Assembly: GCF_014637725.1 (NCBI RefSeq)
Contig: NZ_BMFC01000001.1
Span: 498,632-562,631 of the forward strand
Direction of reading: 5' to 3'
DNA: 64,000 nucleotides
Origin: Marivita lacus
Lineage (GTDB): Bacteria; Pseudomonadota; Alphaproteobacteria; Rhodobacterales; Rhodobacteraceae
Under the pieces are notes generated by a model. The model saw only the letters and a program-made list of their open reading frames with translations. It was not told the DNA's origin and made no database searches. The position numbers were made by a program, and so were the translations under genes. This document shows positions 51,712-60,624 of this stretch, piece after piece. How positions within the stretch are numbered: position 1 is the stretch's first letter; every line of letters starts with the position of its first letter.

Positions 51712-52875
51712 TCAATACGCGCGGCCGCGTGCCGACACCGGCCAGACGGTCTCGACGACACCGTTCCGCACACCCACATACCAGTCGTGCACATTGCAGG
51801 TCGGGTCGCAATGGCCCGGCACCAGCTTGAGCTTGTCATTGACCTTCAGCACACCATCCGTGTCCATCACGACGCCATGCTCGTCCGAGCATTTGACGTA
51901 CTGAACATCGTCCCGGCCAAAGATCACCGGCAGGCCAGAGTCCACCGACTGTGCCTTGAGACCGGCATCGACGATGGCCTTGTCGGCCTTCGCGTGGCTC
52001 ATGACCGAGGTCAGGATGAACAGCGCGTTCTCCCATTCGCCCTGATCGATCCGCTTGCCGTCCTTGTCGAGGATACGGCCATAATCGGCATCCATGAACG
52101 CGTAGGATCCGCACTGCAGCTCGTTATACACACCCGAGTTGGACTCGAAATAATACGACCCTGTGCCGCCACCACCAACGATGTCGCACTCGATGCCTTC
52201 GGCCTTGAGCGTATCGACCGCGTCCTTGACCTGTGCCACGGCAATCGCGATCTTCGCCTTGCGCTCTTCGTAGCTGTCCATGTGCTGCATCGCGCCCTGA
52301 TAGGCCTGGATGCCGGCAAACTTGAGGCCCTCAGCCGCGTCGATCGCCTTGGCAATCTCGACAACGGCCGGTGTCGTCGTCACACCGCAACGGCCTGCGC
52401 CGCAGTCGATCTCGACCAGACATTCGATCTGGGTACCGTGCTTGACCGCAGCAGCCGAGAGGTCAGCCACGTTTTCGATATCGTCAACGCAGCAGATCGT
52501 CCGCGCGCCCAGCTTCGGCATGCGGGCAAGGCGGTCGATCTTGGCGGGTTCGCGCACCTGGTTCGACACCAACACGTCCTTGATGCCACCGCGCGCGAAC
52601 ACTTCAGCCTCGGACACCTTCTGGCAGCAGACGCCACAGGCACCACCCAGTTCGACCTGCAACAGCGCCACGTCAACCGACTTGTGCATCTTGCCGTGCA
52701 CGCGGTGACGCATGCCATGCGCCTTGGCATAGTCGCCCATCTTCTTGATGTTGCGCTCCAGCGCATCGAGGTCGAGCACGAGGCACGGTGTCTGAACATC
52801 GGATTCCGCCATGCCCGGCTTGGCCGGAATGTCGAAACCCACTTCGTAATCGTCGAATACGGTCATGTCTTTCAT
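51712..52875 (-). CDS. bhcC: Beta-hydroxyaspartate aldolase (BhcC)
   Basis: This 387-residue PLP enzyme belongs to the D-threonine aldolase/DSD1-type alanine-racemase fold: VHGKMHKS holds the PLP lysine, and metal ligands lie near the end (VPGHCDPTCN). In this operon it is the aldolase that joins glycine and glyoxylate to (2R,3S)-beta-hydroxyaspartate. The order bhcA-bhcB-bhcC-bhcD on one strand is the published cycle order. ATG 52875 is used; MTVFDD nine bases downstream is an alternative. Confidence 0.88.
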   Translation of the reverse strand: MKDMTVFDDYEVGFDIPAKPGMAESDVQTPCLVLDLDALERNIKKMGDYAKAHGMRHRVHGKMHKSVDVALLQVELGGACGVCCQKVSEAEVFARGGIKDVLVSNQVREPAKIDRLARMPKLGARTICCVDDIENVADLSAAAVKHGTQIECLVEIDCGAGRCGVTTTPAVVEIAKAIDAAEGLKFAGIQAYQGAMQHMDSYEERKAKIAIAVAQVKDAVDTLKAEGIECDIVGGGGTGSYYFESNSGVYNELQCGSYAFMDADYGRILDKDGKRIDQGEWENALFILTSVMSHAKADKAIVDAGLKAQSVDSGLPVIFGRDDVQYVKCSDEHGVVMDTDGVLKVNDKLKLVPGHCDPTCNVHDWYVGVRNGVVETVWPVSARGRAY

Positions 52876-52943
52876 TGCGTCTCTCCGAATGTAAACGCGT
52901 CCCGGACGTCGCGCGAGATCAGCGTGTGTCGTATAATTCCAGA

Positions 52944-52961
52944 AGTTTCCTATCGGAAACT
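52944..52961. promoter_or_regulatory. Inverted repeat before bhcC
   Basis: AGTTTCC-TATC-GGAAACT is a perfect seven-base inverted repeat 69 bases upstream of the bhcC start, next to a GAATTATAC sequence on the minus strand that resembles a -10 element. It could be an internal promoter with operator, or a hairpin after bhcB. Confidence 0.4.
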
Positions 52962-52981
52962 AAGCTCGATGGGAAGAGCCT

Positions 52982-53950
52982 TCAGCTCATCATCCACGGC
53001 AATTTGTCGAGATCCACGTTGCCACCCGTCACGATCACCCCAACGCGCTTGCCCGCGAACGCTTCCTTGTTCTTGAGGATCACCGCCAGCGGCACGGCGC
53101 AGGACGGCTCCATCACGATGCGGAGGTATTTCCAGGTGATCTTCATCGCATCGATGATCTCCTGTTCCGTCGCGGTCATGATGTCGGACACGTGGTTCGA
53201 CACGAAATGCCAGGTCAGATCCTTGAGCGGCACCTTGAGACCATCGGCAATCGTTTCGGGCGCGTCATCGGCAATGATGTGCCCGGCCTTGAAGCTGCGA
53301 TAGGCGTCGTCCGCCTGTTCCGGTTCGGCCGCGATGATCTTCACGTCGGGGGCCAGCGTCGACAGCGTCAGGCAGGTGCCCGAAATCATGCCACCACCGC
53401 CGATGGGCGCGACCATCATGTCGAGCCCGTCGGTCTGCTCCATGAATTCCTTGGAACAGGTGCCCTGCCCCGCGATCACGCGCGGATCGTTATAGGGGTG
53501 CACAAACTCACCGCCCGTGCGGGCCTGCACTTCGGCAAACACCGCCTCGCGCGAGGTGGTCGAAGGCTCGCATTCGGTGATCGTGCCACCGTAACGACGC
53601 ACCGCGTCCTTCTTGGCCTGCGGTGCGGTGCGCGGCATGACCACGTTGCACGGGATGCCCCGACGACCGGCGGCATAGCTCAGACACAGCGCATGATTGC
53701 CGGACGAATGGGTGCAGACACCCCGCTGCGCATCTTCATCGCTCAGCCCGAACACCGCGTTCGACCCGCCACGCACCTTGAAGGCGCCCGGCTCCTGGAA
53801 GTTCTCGCACTTGAAGAAAATCTGCGCGCCCGTCAGATCGTTCAGATAGGCGGACTGGATGACTGGAGTGCGGTTGATATGTGGCTTGATCCGCTCATGC
53901 GCGGCCAGCATGTCGTCGTAGGTCGGAATGATCAATGCGTTGTCTTTCAT
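52982..53950 (-). CDS. bhcB: Beta-hydroxyaspartate dehydratase (BhcB)
   Basis: This 322-residue PLP enzyme of the threonine/serine dehydratase fold has the lysine at K58 (GAFKVRGG), SSGNHALCLSYAA and the glycine loop GGGGMISG. In the cycle it turns beta-hydroxyaspartate into iminosuccinate. The start at 53950 overlaps the bhcA stop by ATGA; a longer in-frame extension lies inside bhcA and is not used. A plain threonine dehydratase would be the alternative without the operon context. Confidence 0.88.
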   Translation of the reverse strand: MKDNALIIPTYDDMLAAHERIKPHINRTPVIQSAYLNDLTGAQIFFKCENFQEPGAFKVRGGSNAVFGLSDEDAQRGVCTHSSGNHALCLSYAAGRRGIPCNVVMPRTAPQAKKDAVRRYGGTITECEPSTTSREAVFAEVQARTGGEFVHPYNDPRVIAGQGTCSKEFMEQTDGLDMMVAPIGGGGMISGTCLTLSTLAPDVKIIAAEPEQADDAYRSFKAGHIIADDAPETIADGLKVPLKDLTWHFVSNHVSDIMTATEQEIIDAMKITWKYLRIVMEPSCAVPLAVILKNKEAFAGKRVGVIVTGGNVDLDKLPWMMS

Positions 53951-55140
53951 TGCGCCGCAACCTTCTGCTCGATCTTCGATCCGTGGCGGTAGAACTCCTG
54001 CGCCGCCGCGACGCCGGACCCCAGCTTGATGTCCAGACCAAGGTCCACCATGCACATCTCTGCTGTCGCAATCCCCGACAGCGCCATCACATCCGTGAGA
54101 CTGCCAAGGTGGCCAATGCGGAACACCTTGCCCGCAACCTCACCCAGACCAACGCCGAACGCCACGCCATAATTGCTGGCGGCATGCGCCACGATATCTG
54201 TCGCGTTGAACCCTTCGGGCGTGCGGATCGCGGACACCGTGTCGGAATAGAGATCGGGCGTTTCCGCACAAAGGCGCAGACCCCAGGCATCGACGGCCGC
54301 ACGGATACCCGACGCGATCCGGGTGTGACGGGCAAACACGTTTTCCAGACCTTCGGCCTGCAACATCCGGCACGCCTCGTTCAGGCCATTCATCAGTCCA
54401 ACGGCGGGTGTGTAGGGATAGGCGTTGTTCGCGTAGCCCTTCATCATGTCGCGCACGTCAAAGAACGTCCTGTGCAGATCAGCGGTGTTTGTCGCCTCCA
54501 TCGCCTTGGCGCTGAACCCACAGATCGCCAGACCGGCAGGCAGCATGAAGCCCTTCTGCGACCCGGTCACGGCAACATCGACACCCCAGTCGTCAAAGCG
54601 GAAATCCATCGACGCAATCGACGACACGCCATCGACGAACAGCAAGGCCGGATGCTTGGCCGCATCCATCGCCTTGCGCACGGCAGCGATGTCGGACTTC
54701 ACGCCCGTCGCGGTCTCGTTATGGGTGGCCAGAACTGCCTTGATCCGGTGCTCCGTATCGTTGGCCAGTACCTCTTCATAGCGATCCGCCGGGATGCCCT
54801 TGCCCCAAGCGACATCGACGATCTGAACGTCGAGGCCAAAGCGCTGGCACATGTCGATCCAGCGATGCGAGAACATGCCGTTCCGCGCCACAAGAACGCT
54901 GTCCCCAGCGCAAAGCGTGTTGGTCAGCGCGGTTTCCCAACCGCCGGTGCCCGAAGCCGGGAAGATGAAAACCTCGGCGCTGGTGCTTTTCAGGATCTGC
55001 TGAACCGCCTTGCGGGCCGGGTGCAGGATCTGACCGAACAGCGGCGACCGGTGGTCGATGGTCGGCATATCGCACGCCCTGCGCAGCGATTCCGGGATGT
55101 TCGTCGGGCCGGGTATGAAAACGGGGTTCTGGAAACTCAT
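53947..55140 (-). CDS. bhcA: Aspartate--glyoxylate aminotransferase (BhcA)
   Basis: This 397-residue class-V aminotransferase has PASGTGGWETAL for the cofactor phosphate and the PLP lysine in VTGSQKGFMLPAG. It resembles serine-glyoxylate aminotransferases. As first gene of the bhc operon it makes glycine from glyoxylate with aspartate as amino donor. It has a clear GGAGAGA ribosome site and is preceded by 210 bases of AT-rich sequence that should hold the promoter. Confidence 0.9.
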   Translation of the reverse strand: MSFQNPVFIPGPTNIPESLRRACDMPTIDHRSPLFGQILHPARKAVQQILKSTSAEVFIFPASGTGGWETALTNTLCAGDSVLVARNGMFSHRWIDMCQRFGLDVQIVDVAWGKGIPADRYEEVLANDTEHRIKAVLATHNETATGVKSDIAAVRKAMDAAKHPALLFVDGVSSIASMDFRFDDWGVDVAVTGSQKGFMLPAGLAICGFSAKAMEATNTADLHRTFFDVRDMMKGYANNAYPYTPAVGLMNGLNEACRMLQAEGLENVFARHTRIASGIRAAVDAWGLRLCAETPDLYSDTVSAIRTPEGFNATDIVAHAASNYGVAFGVGLGEVAGKVFRIGHLGSLTDVMALSGIATAEMCMVDLGLDIKLGSGVAAAQEFYRHGSKIEQKVAAQ

Positions 55141-55350
55141 GGCGTCTCTCCTCCAATTAATGCAACATTAGAGGCCCGGTCCGCCTATGGCAATTTTTTC
55201 GAAATTATTTTTCATTTTTTCACACAGCAAGAAAACACATTAAATCAATGGGATAAATTTTTCACCGTATGAAAGCATTTTTTGAAAACGAAAAGCGCAC
55301 CCGGTTCAGGATACGCTTTACATAAAAACCAGAAGAATCGGCGCAGCCCT
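55141..55350 (-). promoter_or_regulatory. bhc operon promoter region
   Basis: This AT-rich 210-base gap has several T/A tracts and a perfect inverted repeat TTTCA-N5-TGAAA at 55260-55274. The described regulator of this operon, BhcR (IclR family), is usually encoded next to bhcA, but here the neighbour is a ureidoglycine aminohydrolase gene and no bhcR is in the window. Confidence 0.5.
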
Positions 55351-56184
55351 TCAGCGCGCCGCACCCAGTCGCAGCGGCATGTGCCGGTTCACATCCTTGT
55401 AAAGCAGATAGCGGAACCGCCCCGGCCCGCCAGCATAACAGGCCTGCGGGCAGAACGCGCGCAGCCACATGTAATCGCCCGCCTCGACCTCGACCCAATC
55501 CTGATTGAGCCGGTAGACCGCCTTGCCTTCAAGCACGTACAGCCCGTGTTCCATGACATGGGTTTCGGCAAACGGGATCACAGCACCGGGCTCGAAGGTC
55601 ACAACGGTGACATGCATGTCATGGCGCAGATCACCCGGGTCGACAAACCGCGTCGTCGCCCATTTGCCATCCGTTCCCGGCATCGGCGTCGGCGCGACAT
55701 CGGCCTCGTTGGTGACGATCACCTGCGGATGATCGAGGCCGTCGACCGCCTGATACGCCTTGCGCAGCCAATGAAAGCGCAAAGGTTCGGACCCGGTGTT
55801 GCGCAGCGTCCAGCCCGATTGCGGCGGCAGGTAGGCATAACCACCAGCGGTCATCTCGTGCGCATCACCGCCGACACTCAGGCTCAAAGTACCGTCGACC
55901 ACGAACAGCACGCCTTCCGCTTCGGGATCGGTTTCCGTGCGATCCGATCCGCCACCCGGACCAACCTCCATGATGTAATGGGAAAACGTCTCAGCGAACC
56001 CGGTCAAAGGCCGGGCAATCACCCAAAGCCGCGTGTTGTCCCAGAACGGCAGAAAGCTGGTGGTGATGTCGCGCATCGTCCCCTTGGGGATCACCGCGTA
56101 GGCCTCGGTGAACATGGCGCGATCCGTCAAAAGCTGATCCTGGCCGGGGTGCCCGCCCTTGGGGGCAAAATATGACGTGGTCAT
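55351..56184 (-). CDS. allE: (S)-ureidoglycine aminohydrolase
   Basis: This 277-residue bicupin protein matches AllE/UGHY: SYFAPKGGHPGQ at the start and the metal-binding cupin ETHVMEHGLYVLEGKAVYRL in the second half. It releases ammonia from ureidoglycine to give ureidoglycolate, the substrate of AllA (47183-47674). The gene is on the same strand as bhcABCD and just upstream, which ties purine breakdown to glyoxylate use. It implies an allantoate amidohydrolase elsewhere in the genome rather than an allantoicase. Confidence 0.88.
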   Translation of the reverse strand: MTTSYFAPKGGHPGQDQLLTDRAMFTEAYAVIPKGTMRDITTSFLPFWDNTRLWVIARPLTGFAETFSHYIMEVGPGGGSDRTETDPEAEGVLFVVDGTLSLSVGGDAHEMTAGGYAYLPPQSGWTLRNTGSEPLRFHWLRKAYQAVDGLDHPQVIVTNEADVAPTPMPGTDGKWATTRFVDPGDLRHDMHVTVVTFEPGAVIPFAETHVMEHGLYVLEGKAVYRLNQDWVEVEAGDYMWLRAFCPQACYAGGPGRFRYLLYKDVNRHMPLRLGAAR

Positions 56185-56315
56185 GCGCGCTATCCTCTGC
56201 TGATCATGGCCAAGTATCGCGCCGCAACGCCCAAGCGACCATGCCTATCGGCAATCAAGACTTTTCGGCTTTCCTTGATAATCGCTCGCGATTGCCTTGA
56301 AACAACGATCAATCG

Positions 56316-57320
56316 TCAGATGCGGTAATAGTCCCGGTACCACGCGACAAACTTCGCCACGCCATCGCGCACATCTGTCTGCGGCGCGTATCCCGTCAGG
56401 TTGCGCAGCAACGACGCGTCGGCCCATGTGGCGAACACATCGCCCTTTTGCATGTCCATGTAATTGCGCTTGGCCGCAATCCCGGTCTCGGCCTCGATCG
56501 CTTCGATGAAATCCATCAGGCGCACCTTGTCGGAATTGCCGATATTGACGATCCGGTAGGGTGCTGCTGGGCTCAGCGTGTCCTCCTCCACCGCCGTCTC
56601 CGGCCCACCGGGCACCGCATCCATCAACGACCGGATACCGCGCACAAGGTCGTCGACATAGGTAAAGTCGCGGTACATGTCGCCGTGATTGTAGATGTCG
56701 ATGGGCGTGCCCTCGAAGATCCCCTTGGTGAACTTGAACAGCGCCATGTCCGGTCTTCCCCACGGGCCATAGACGGTGAAGAATCGGAACATCGTTGTGG
56801 GGATCTGCCACAGATGCGCATAGGAATGCGCCATCGCCTCGTTCGCCTTTTTCGTCGCTGCATAGAAGGTCAGCGGCGTGTCCGCCTTGTCGGTCTCCTT
56901 GAACGGCATTTCCTCGTTGGCACCATAGACCGAAGAGGTGGACGCCATGAGCAGATGCGCGACCTGCAACTGCCGCGCGGCCTCCATCACGTTGAACGTG
57001 CCCACCAGATTGCTGTCCAGATAGGCGCGCGGGTTTTCGAGCGAATAGCGCACACCCGCCTGCCCGGCGAGGTGCACGATGATGTCCGGCGAAAACTCCG
57101 CCGCGACCCGCTCGAACGTGCCGTCCTCTTCCAGCGTCGCATGTGTAAAGCTGTAACCGGGCGATTGCAGCAGCATCTGGTTGCGCCGCTCTTTCAGCGT
57201 CACATCATAGTAGTCCGTGAGTGCGTCATAGCCATGAACGACCATGCCCTCATCCAGCAACAACCGCGCAAGGTAAAATCCGATGAACCCTGCGGTTCCG
57301 GTGACAAGCACACGTTTCAT
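56316..57320 (-). CDS. NAD-dependent epimerase, probable UDP-glucuronate 4-epimerase
   Basis: This 334-residue short-chain dehydrogenase-like epimerase has VLVTGTAGFIGFYLA at the start, STSSVYG, the catalytic Y-A-A-T-K and FRFFTVYGPWGRPDMALFKF, the last being typical of UDP-glucuronate 4-epimerases (LpsL/CapI). It would make UDP-galacturonate for surface polysaccharide. The start at 57320 matches the nucleotide-binding motif. It stands alone; no other polysaccharide genes are adjacent on this strand. Confidence 0.85.
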   Translation of the reverse strand: MKRVLVTGTAGFIGFYLARLLLDEGMVVHGYDALTDYYDVTLKERRNQMLLQSPGYSFTHATLEEDGTFERVAAEFSPDIIVHLAGQAGVRYSLENPRAYLDSNLVGTFNVMEAARQLQVAHLLMASTSSVYGANEEMPFKETDKADTPLTFYAATKKANEAMAHSYAHLWQIPTTMFRFFTVYGPWGRPDMALFKFTKGIFEGTPIDIYNHGDMYRDFTYVDDLVRGIRSLMDAVPGGPETAVEEDTLSPAAPYRIVNIGNSDKVRLMDFIEAIEAETGIAAKRNYMDMQKGDVFATWADASLLRNLTGYAPQTDVRDGVAKFVAWYRDYYRI

Positions 57321-57499
57321 AAAGCCATTTCGCTCATGTTGTCGTCGTGGATGCCAACGCGCTAGCACGAAACCCAAGCCACGACCACCAAAGGAAATCG
57401 CCCCCAAAGGTTTGTATTGACGATAAATGTCCCATATTCCCCTTCAGGACCGCACAAAAAACCGGCAAACGCTACACGTCACAACAAGAAGCCCGCCTG

Positions 57500-58234
57500 A
57501 TGTTCTCCAATCTCTTCGGCAAACGCAAACCCCCCGCCCCCGAGGTCGCCTTTGCCCCCGTGCGCGCGGACTTGCTGTTTTGCGTGATCGGAGACATCCA
57601 TGGACGCATCGACCTGCTGACATCCCTCGTCGACGCGCTGCCCCCAGAAGCAGACATCATCTCTGTCGGAGACATGATTGACCGTGGCGATCACAGTAAG
57701 GATGTGCTGGACTACGTGATGCGCCACGACAGGATCACGCCCATCATGGGCAATCACGAACAGGTCTTGCTGAACTTCCTGAAATCGCCGGAAACGCAAG
57801 GCCGCAGATGGCTGCGCAACGGCGGGCTGCAGACGCTGGCCAGCTTTGGCGTGTCCGGCGTCACCGAATCCTCTGGCACGGACGCACTGATGCGGGCGCG
57901 CGATGACCTGTTCGACGCGATGGGCGACCAGATGGTGAATTGGCTGGCCAACCTCGAATGTATCGCGTGGTCGGGCAATATCGCGGTGGTGCATGCGGGG
58001 GCCGATCCGAACACACCTCTTGAGGAACACGCCCCCGATATCTTTATCTGGGGACATCCGGAATTCCGCAAGACGCCGCGCACCGACGGATTCTGGGTCG
58101 TTCACGGCCACACGATCGTCGACCAACCCAAGTTGCAGGATGGGCGCATCTCGATCGACACGGGCGCCTATGCCACCGGGCAGTTGACCGCCGCCGTGTT
58201 TTCCCCTGACGGAGTGGAATTCATTTCGACCTGA
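57500..58234 (+). CDS. Serine/threonine-phosphatase-like metallophosphoesterase
   Basis: This 244-residue protein has the full PPP-type metal motif set: VIGDIHGR, GDMIDRGDHS, MGNHEQ, VVHAG and VHGHT. This set is shared by protein phosphatases and diadenosine-tetraphosphate hydrolases of the ApaH-like branch, and sequence by eye does not decide between them. The start at 57500 is chosen for the MFSNLFGK N-terminus; earlier in-frame starts lack support. It precedes the isocitrate dehydrogenase gene by 91 bases. Confidence 0.8.
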   Translation: MFSNLFGKRKPPAPEVAFAPVRADLLFCVIGDIHGRIDLLTSLVDALPPEADIISVGDMIDRGDHSKDVLDYVMRHDRITPIMGNHEQVLLNFLKSPETQGRRWLRNGGLQTLASFGVSGVTESSGTDALMRARDDLFDAMGDQMVNWLANLECIAWSGNIAVVHAGADPNTPLEEHAPDIFIWGHPEFRKTPRTDGFWVVHGHTIVDQPKLQDGRISIDTGAYATGQLTAAVFSPDGVEFIST

Positions 58235-58325
58235 TCGCCCGTTGCGGCAATGTATACCACTGTATGCTGTTTACGACTCGCTTGGTTTGGCCTATTGCAT
58301 GGGCGAAACATGAAAGGCGTGACCC

Positions 58326-60533
58326 ATGGCTGACACCACAAATCCAGACATCATCTATACCAAGGTAGACGAAGCGCCCGAGCTCGCATCGGCGTCGTTC
58401 CTTCCGATCATCCAGAAATTCGCAAGCGCCGCTGGCGTGACGGTCGGCACAAGGGACATCTCGCTCGCGGGGCGGATCCTTGCCACCTTCCCCGAATTCC
58501 TGACTGAAGATCAGCGGCAGTCCGACGATCTGGCCGAACTGGGACAGCTGGTAAAGACACCCGAAGCAAACGTGATCAAGCTGCCGAACATCTCGGCCTC
58601 GGTGCCGCAGCTGGTCGCCGCGGTCAAGGAATTGCAGGCCCAGGGCTATGCGCTCCCCGATTATCCCGACGCGCCGGAGACCGACGAGGAAAAGGCGGTC
58701 CGCGCCAAGTACGATACCATCAAGGGCTCCGCCGTGAACCCGGTCCTGCGAGAAGGCAACTCCGACCGACGCGCGGCCAAGGCGGTCAAGGCCTATGCCC
58801 AGAGCAACCCGCACCGCATGGGCGACTGGTCGGCCGACAGCAAGACGCGCGTGTCCTCCATGACCTCCGGCGATTTCCGCTCGAACGAAAAATCCGCCAC
58901 CCTGCCCGCAGAAACGACGGCAAAGATCGTCCTGATCGCGGAAGACGGCAGCGAAACCGTGCTCAAGGACGGGCTCAGCTTCCCGGCGGGCACCGTGGTC
59001 GACGCGACCTTCATGTCGGCCAAGGCGCTGGATGCCTTTATCTCCGAGGAAATCGCCAGCACCAAACGCGACGGCACGCTGTTCTCGCTCCACCTCAAGG
59101 CCACGATGATGAAGGTCTCGGACCCGATCATCTTCGGCCACGCGGTCAAATCCTACCTGCAGCCGGTGTTCGACAAACATGGCGACAAACTCGCAGAGGC
59201 CGGCGTCAATCCGAACTCCGGTCTGGGTGACATGATGGCCCGGATCACCGACATGCCCGAGGTCAAGGGCGACATCGAACGCGTTCTGGCTGAAAGACCG
59301 CCGCTCTACATGGTGGACTCGGACAAGGGTCTCACCAACCTGCACGTGCCCTCGGACGTGATCGTCGATGCGTCGATGCCCGCGCTGATCCGCGCCGGTG
59401 GCAAGGGCTGGGGCCCGGATGGCAAGGAACACGATTCCAATTGCGTGATCCCCGACAGCTCCTATGCGTCGGTCTACGAGGAAACGATCAACTACTTCAA
59501 AGAAACCGGCAAGCTTGATCCGGCGACCGCAGGCACGGTGCAGAATATCGGCCTGATGGCCCAGAAGGCCGAGGAGTACGGCTCGCACCCGACGACGTTC
59601 GAAATCCCGCACAACGGAACCGTGCGGATGGTGCTGGGCGACGGTACGGTCCTGCACGAACACGCCGTCGAAACGGGCGACATCTGGCGCTCTGCATCGA
59701 CCCGCAAGGCCCCGATCCAAGACTGGGTGCAACTGGCCATCGACCGCCAGAAGGCCGAAGGCTGCGAGGCGATCTTCTGGCTGGACGAGACACGGGCGCA
59801 TGACGCCGAGCTGCTGAAATACGTCACGCCGATCCTCGACGCCAAGGGCGTGGCGGACAAATTCAGGATCATGGCGCCGCGTGAAGCAACCCGCGCCAGC
59901 TTCGAGACGATCCGCGAGGGCAAGACCTCGATCGCGGTGACGGGCAACGTGCTGCGCGACTACCTGACCGATCTCTTCCCGATCCTCGAACTGGCCACCT
60001 CGGCCAAGATGCTGTCCATCGTCAAGCTGATGAACGGTGGCGGCTTGTTCGAAACCGGTGCAGGCGGATCGGCACCCAAGCACGTGCAGCAGCTGATGGA
60101 ACAGAACCACCTGCGCTGGGACAGCCTTGGCGAATTCTGCGCTCTGGGCGAAAGCCTGCAATTCCTCGCGGATGTCCGGTCGAACGAAAAGGCGCGCGTG
60201 CTGGGCAAGGCCGTGGATGCCGCAACGCAGGGCATTCTCGACAATGACCGGTCGCCGTCGCGCAAGGTCGGTGAGCCCGACAACCGCGACAGCCATTACT
60301 GGTTCGCCCGCTACTGGGCCGAGGCTTTGGCCGCGCAATCCGAAGAGGCCGAGCTTGCTGCGCATTTCGCGCCCATCGCAAAGGCCCTGGCAGACAAAGA
60401 AGCGGCGATCCTGTCGGAACTGGCAGCGGCTCAGGGCCAACCGGCGGACCTGGGGGGCTACTACCACACCGATGCGACAAAGACCGAAGCTGTGATGCGC
60501 CCCTCTGCAACGTTGAACGCCATCATCGGCTGA
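58326..60533 (+). CDS. icd: Isocitrate dehydrogenase (NADP), monomeric type
   Basis: This 735-residue protein is the single-chain, roughly 80-kDa isocitrate dehydrogenase, from [18 protein letters not shown] through TVYE-like and [22 protein letters not shown] to the C-terminus. It oxidises isocitrate to 2-oxoglutarate with NADP. Length is normal and no frameshift is seen. It carries its own promoter gap. It is a housekeeping gene and shows the surrounding region is core chromosome. Confidence 0.95.
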   Translation: MADTTNPDIIYTKVDEAPELASASFLPIIQKFASAAGVTVGTRDISLAGRILATFPEFLTEDQRQSDDLAELGQLVKTPEANVIKLPNISASVPQLVAAVKELQAQGYALPDYPDAPETDEEKAVRAKYDTIKGSAVNPVLREGNSDRRAAKAVKAYAQSNPHRMGDWSADSKTRVSSMTSGDFRSNEKSATLPAETTAKIVLIAEDGSETVLKDGLSFPAGTVVDATFMSAKALDAFISEEIASTKRDGTLFSLHLKATMMKVSDPIIFGHAVKSYLQPVFDKHGDKLAEAGVNPNSGLGDMMARITDMPEVKGDIERVLAERPPLYMVDSDKGLTNLHVPSDVIVDASMPALIRAGGKGWGPDGKEHDSNCVIPDSSYASVYEETINYFKETGKLDPATAGTVQNIGLMAQKAEEYGSHPTTFEIPHNGTVRMVLGDGTVLHEHAVETGDIWRSASTRKAPIQDWVQLAIDRQKAEGCEAIFWLDETRAHDAELLKYVTPILDAKGVADKFRIMAPREATRASFETIREGKTSIAVTGNVLRDYLTDLFPILELATSAKMLSIVKLMNGGGLFETGAGGSAPKHVQQLMEQNHLRWDSLGEFCALGESLQFLADVRSNEKARVLGKAVDAATQGILDNDRSPSRKVGEPDNRDSHYWFARYWAEALAAQSEEAELAAHFAPIAKALADKEAAILSELAAAQGQPADLGGYYHTDATKTEAVMRPSATLNAIIG

Positions 60534-60551
60534 CGGCGAACATGAAGCGCA

Positions 60552-60575
60552 GCAAGCCCAGTCACACGGGCTTGC
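60552..60575 (+). terminator. Stem-loop after icd
   Basis: GCAAGCCC and GGGCTTGC form a perfect eight-base stem with an eight-base loop, 19 bases after the icd stop. There is no T-run, but it is the likely 3' end structure of icd. Confidence 0.5.
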
Positions 60576-60594
60576 CGACCACGTTTGAAAAACT

Positions 60595-60624
60595 GCTCCA
60601 AGCGGTTTCCTGACCGCTTGGAGC
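60595..60624. repeat. 12-base-pair stem-loop
   Basis: GCTCCAAGCGGT, a TTCCTG loop and ACCGCTTGGAGC form a perfect 12-base-pair hairpin. It lies 20 bases after the previous hairpin and lacks a T-tract. It could be a second icd terminator or a dispersed palindromic repeat. Confidence 0.55.
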
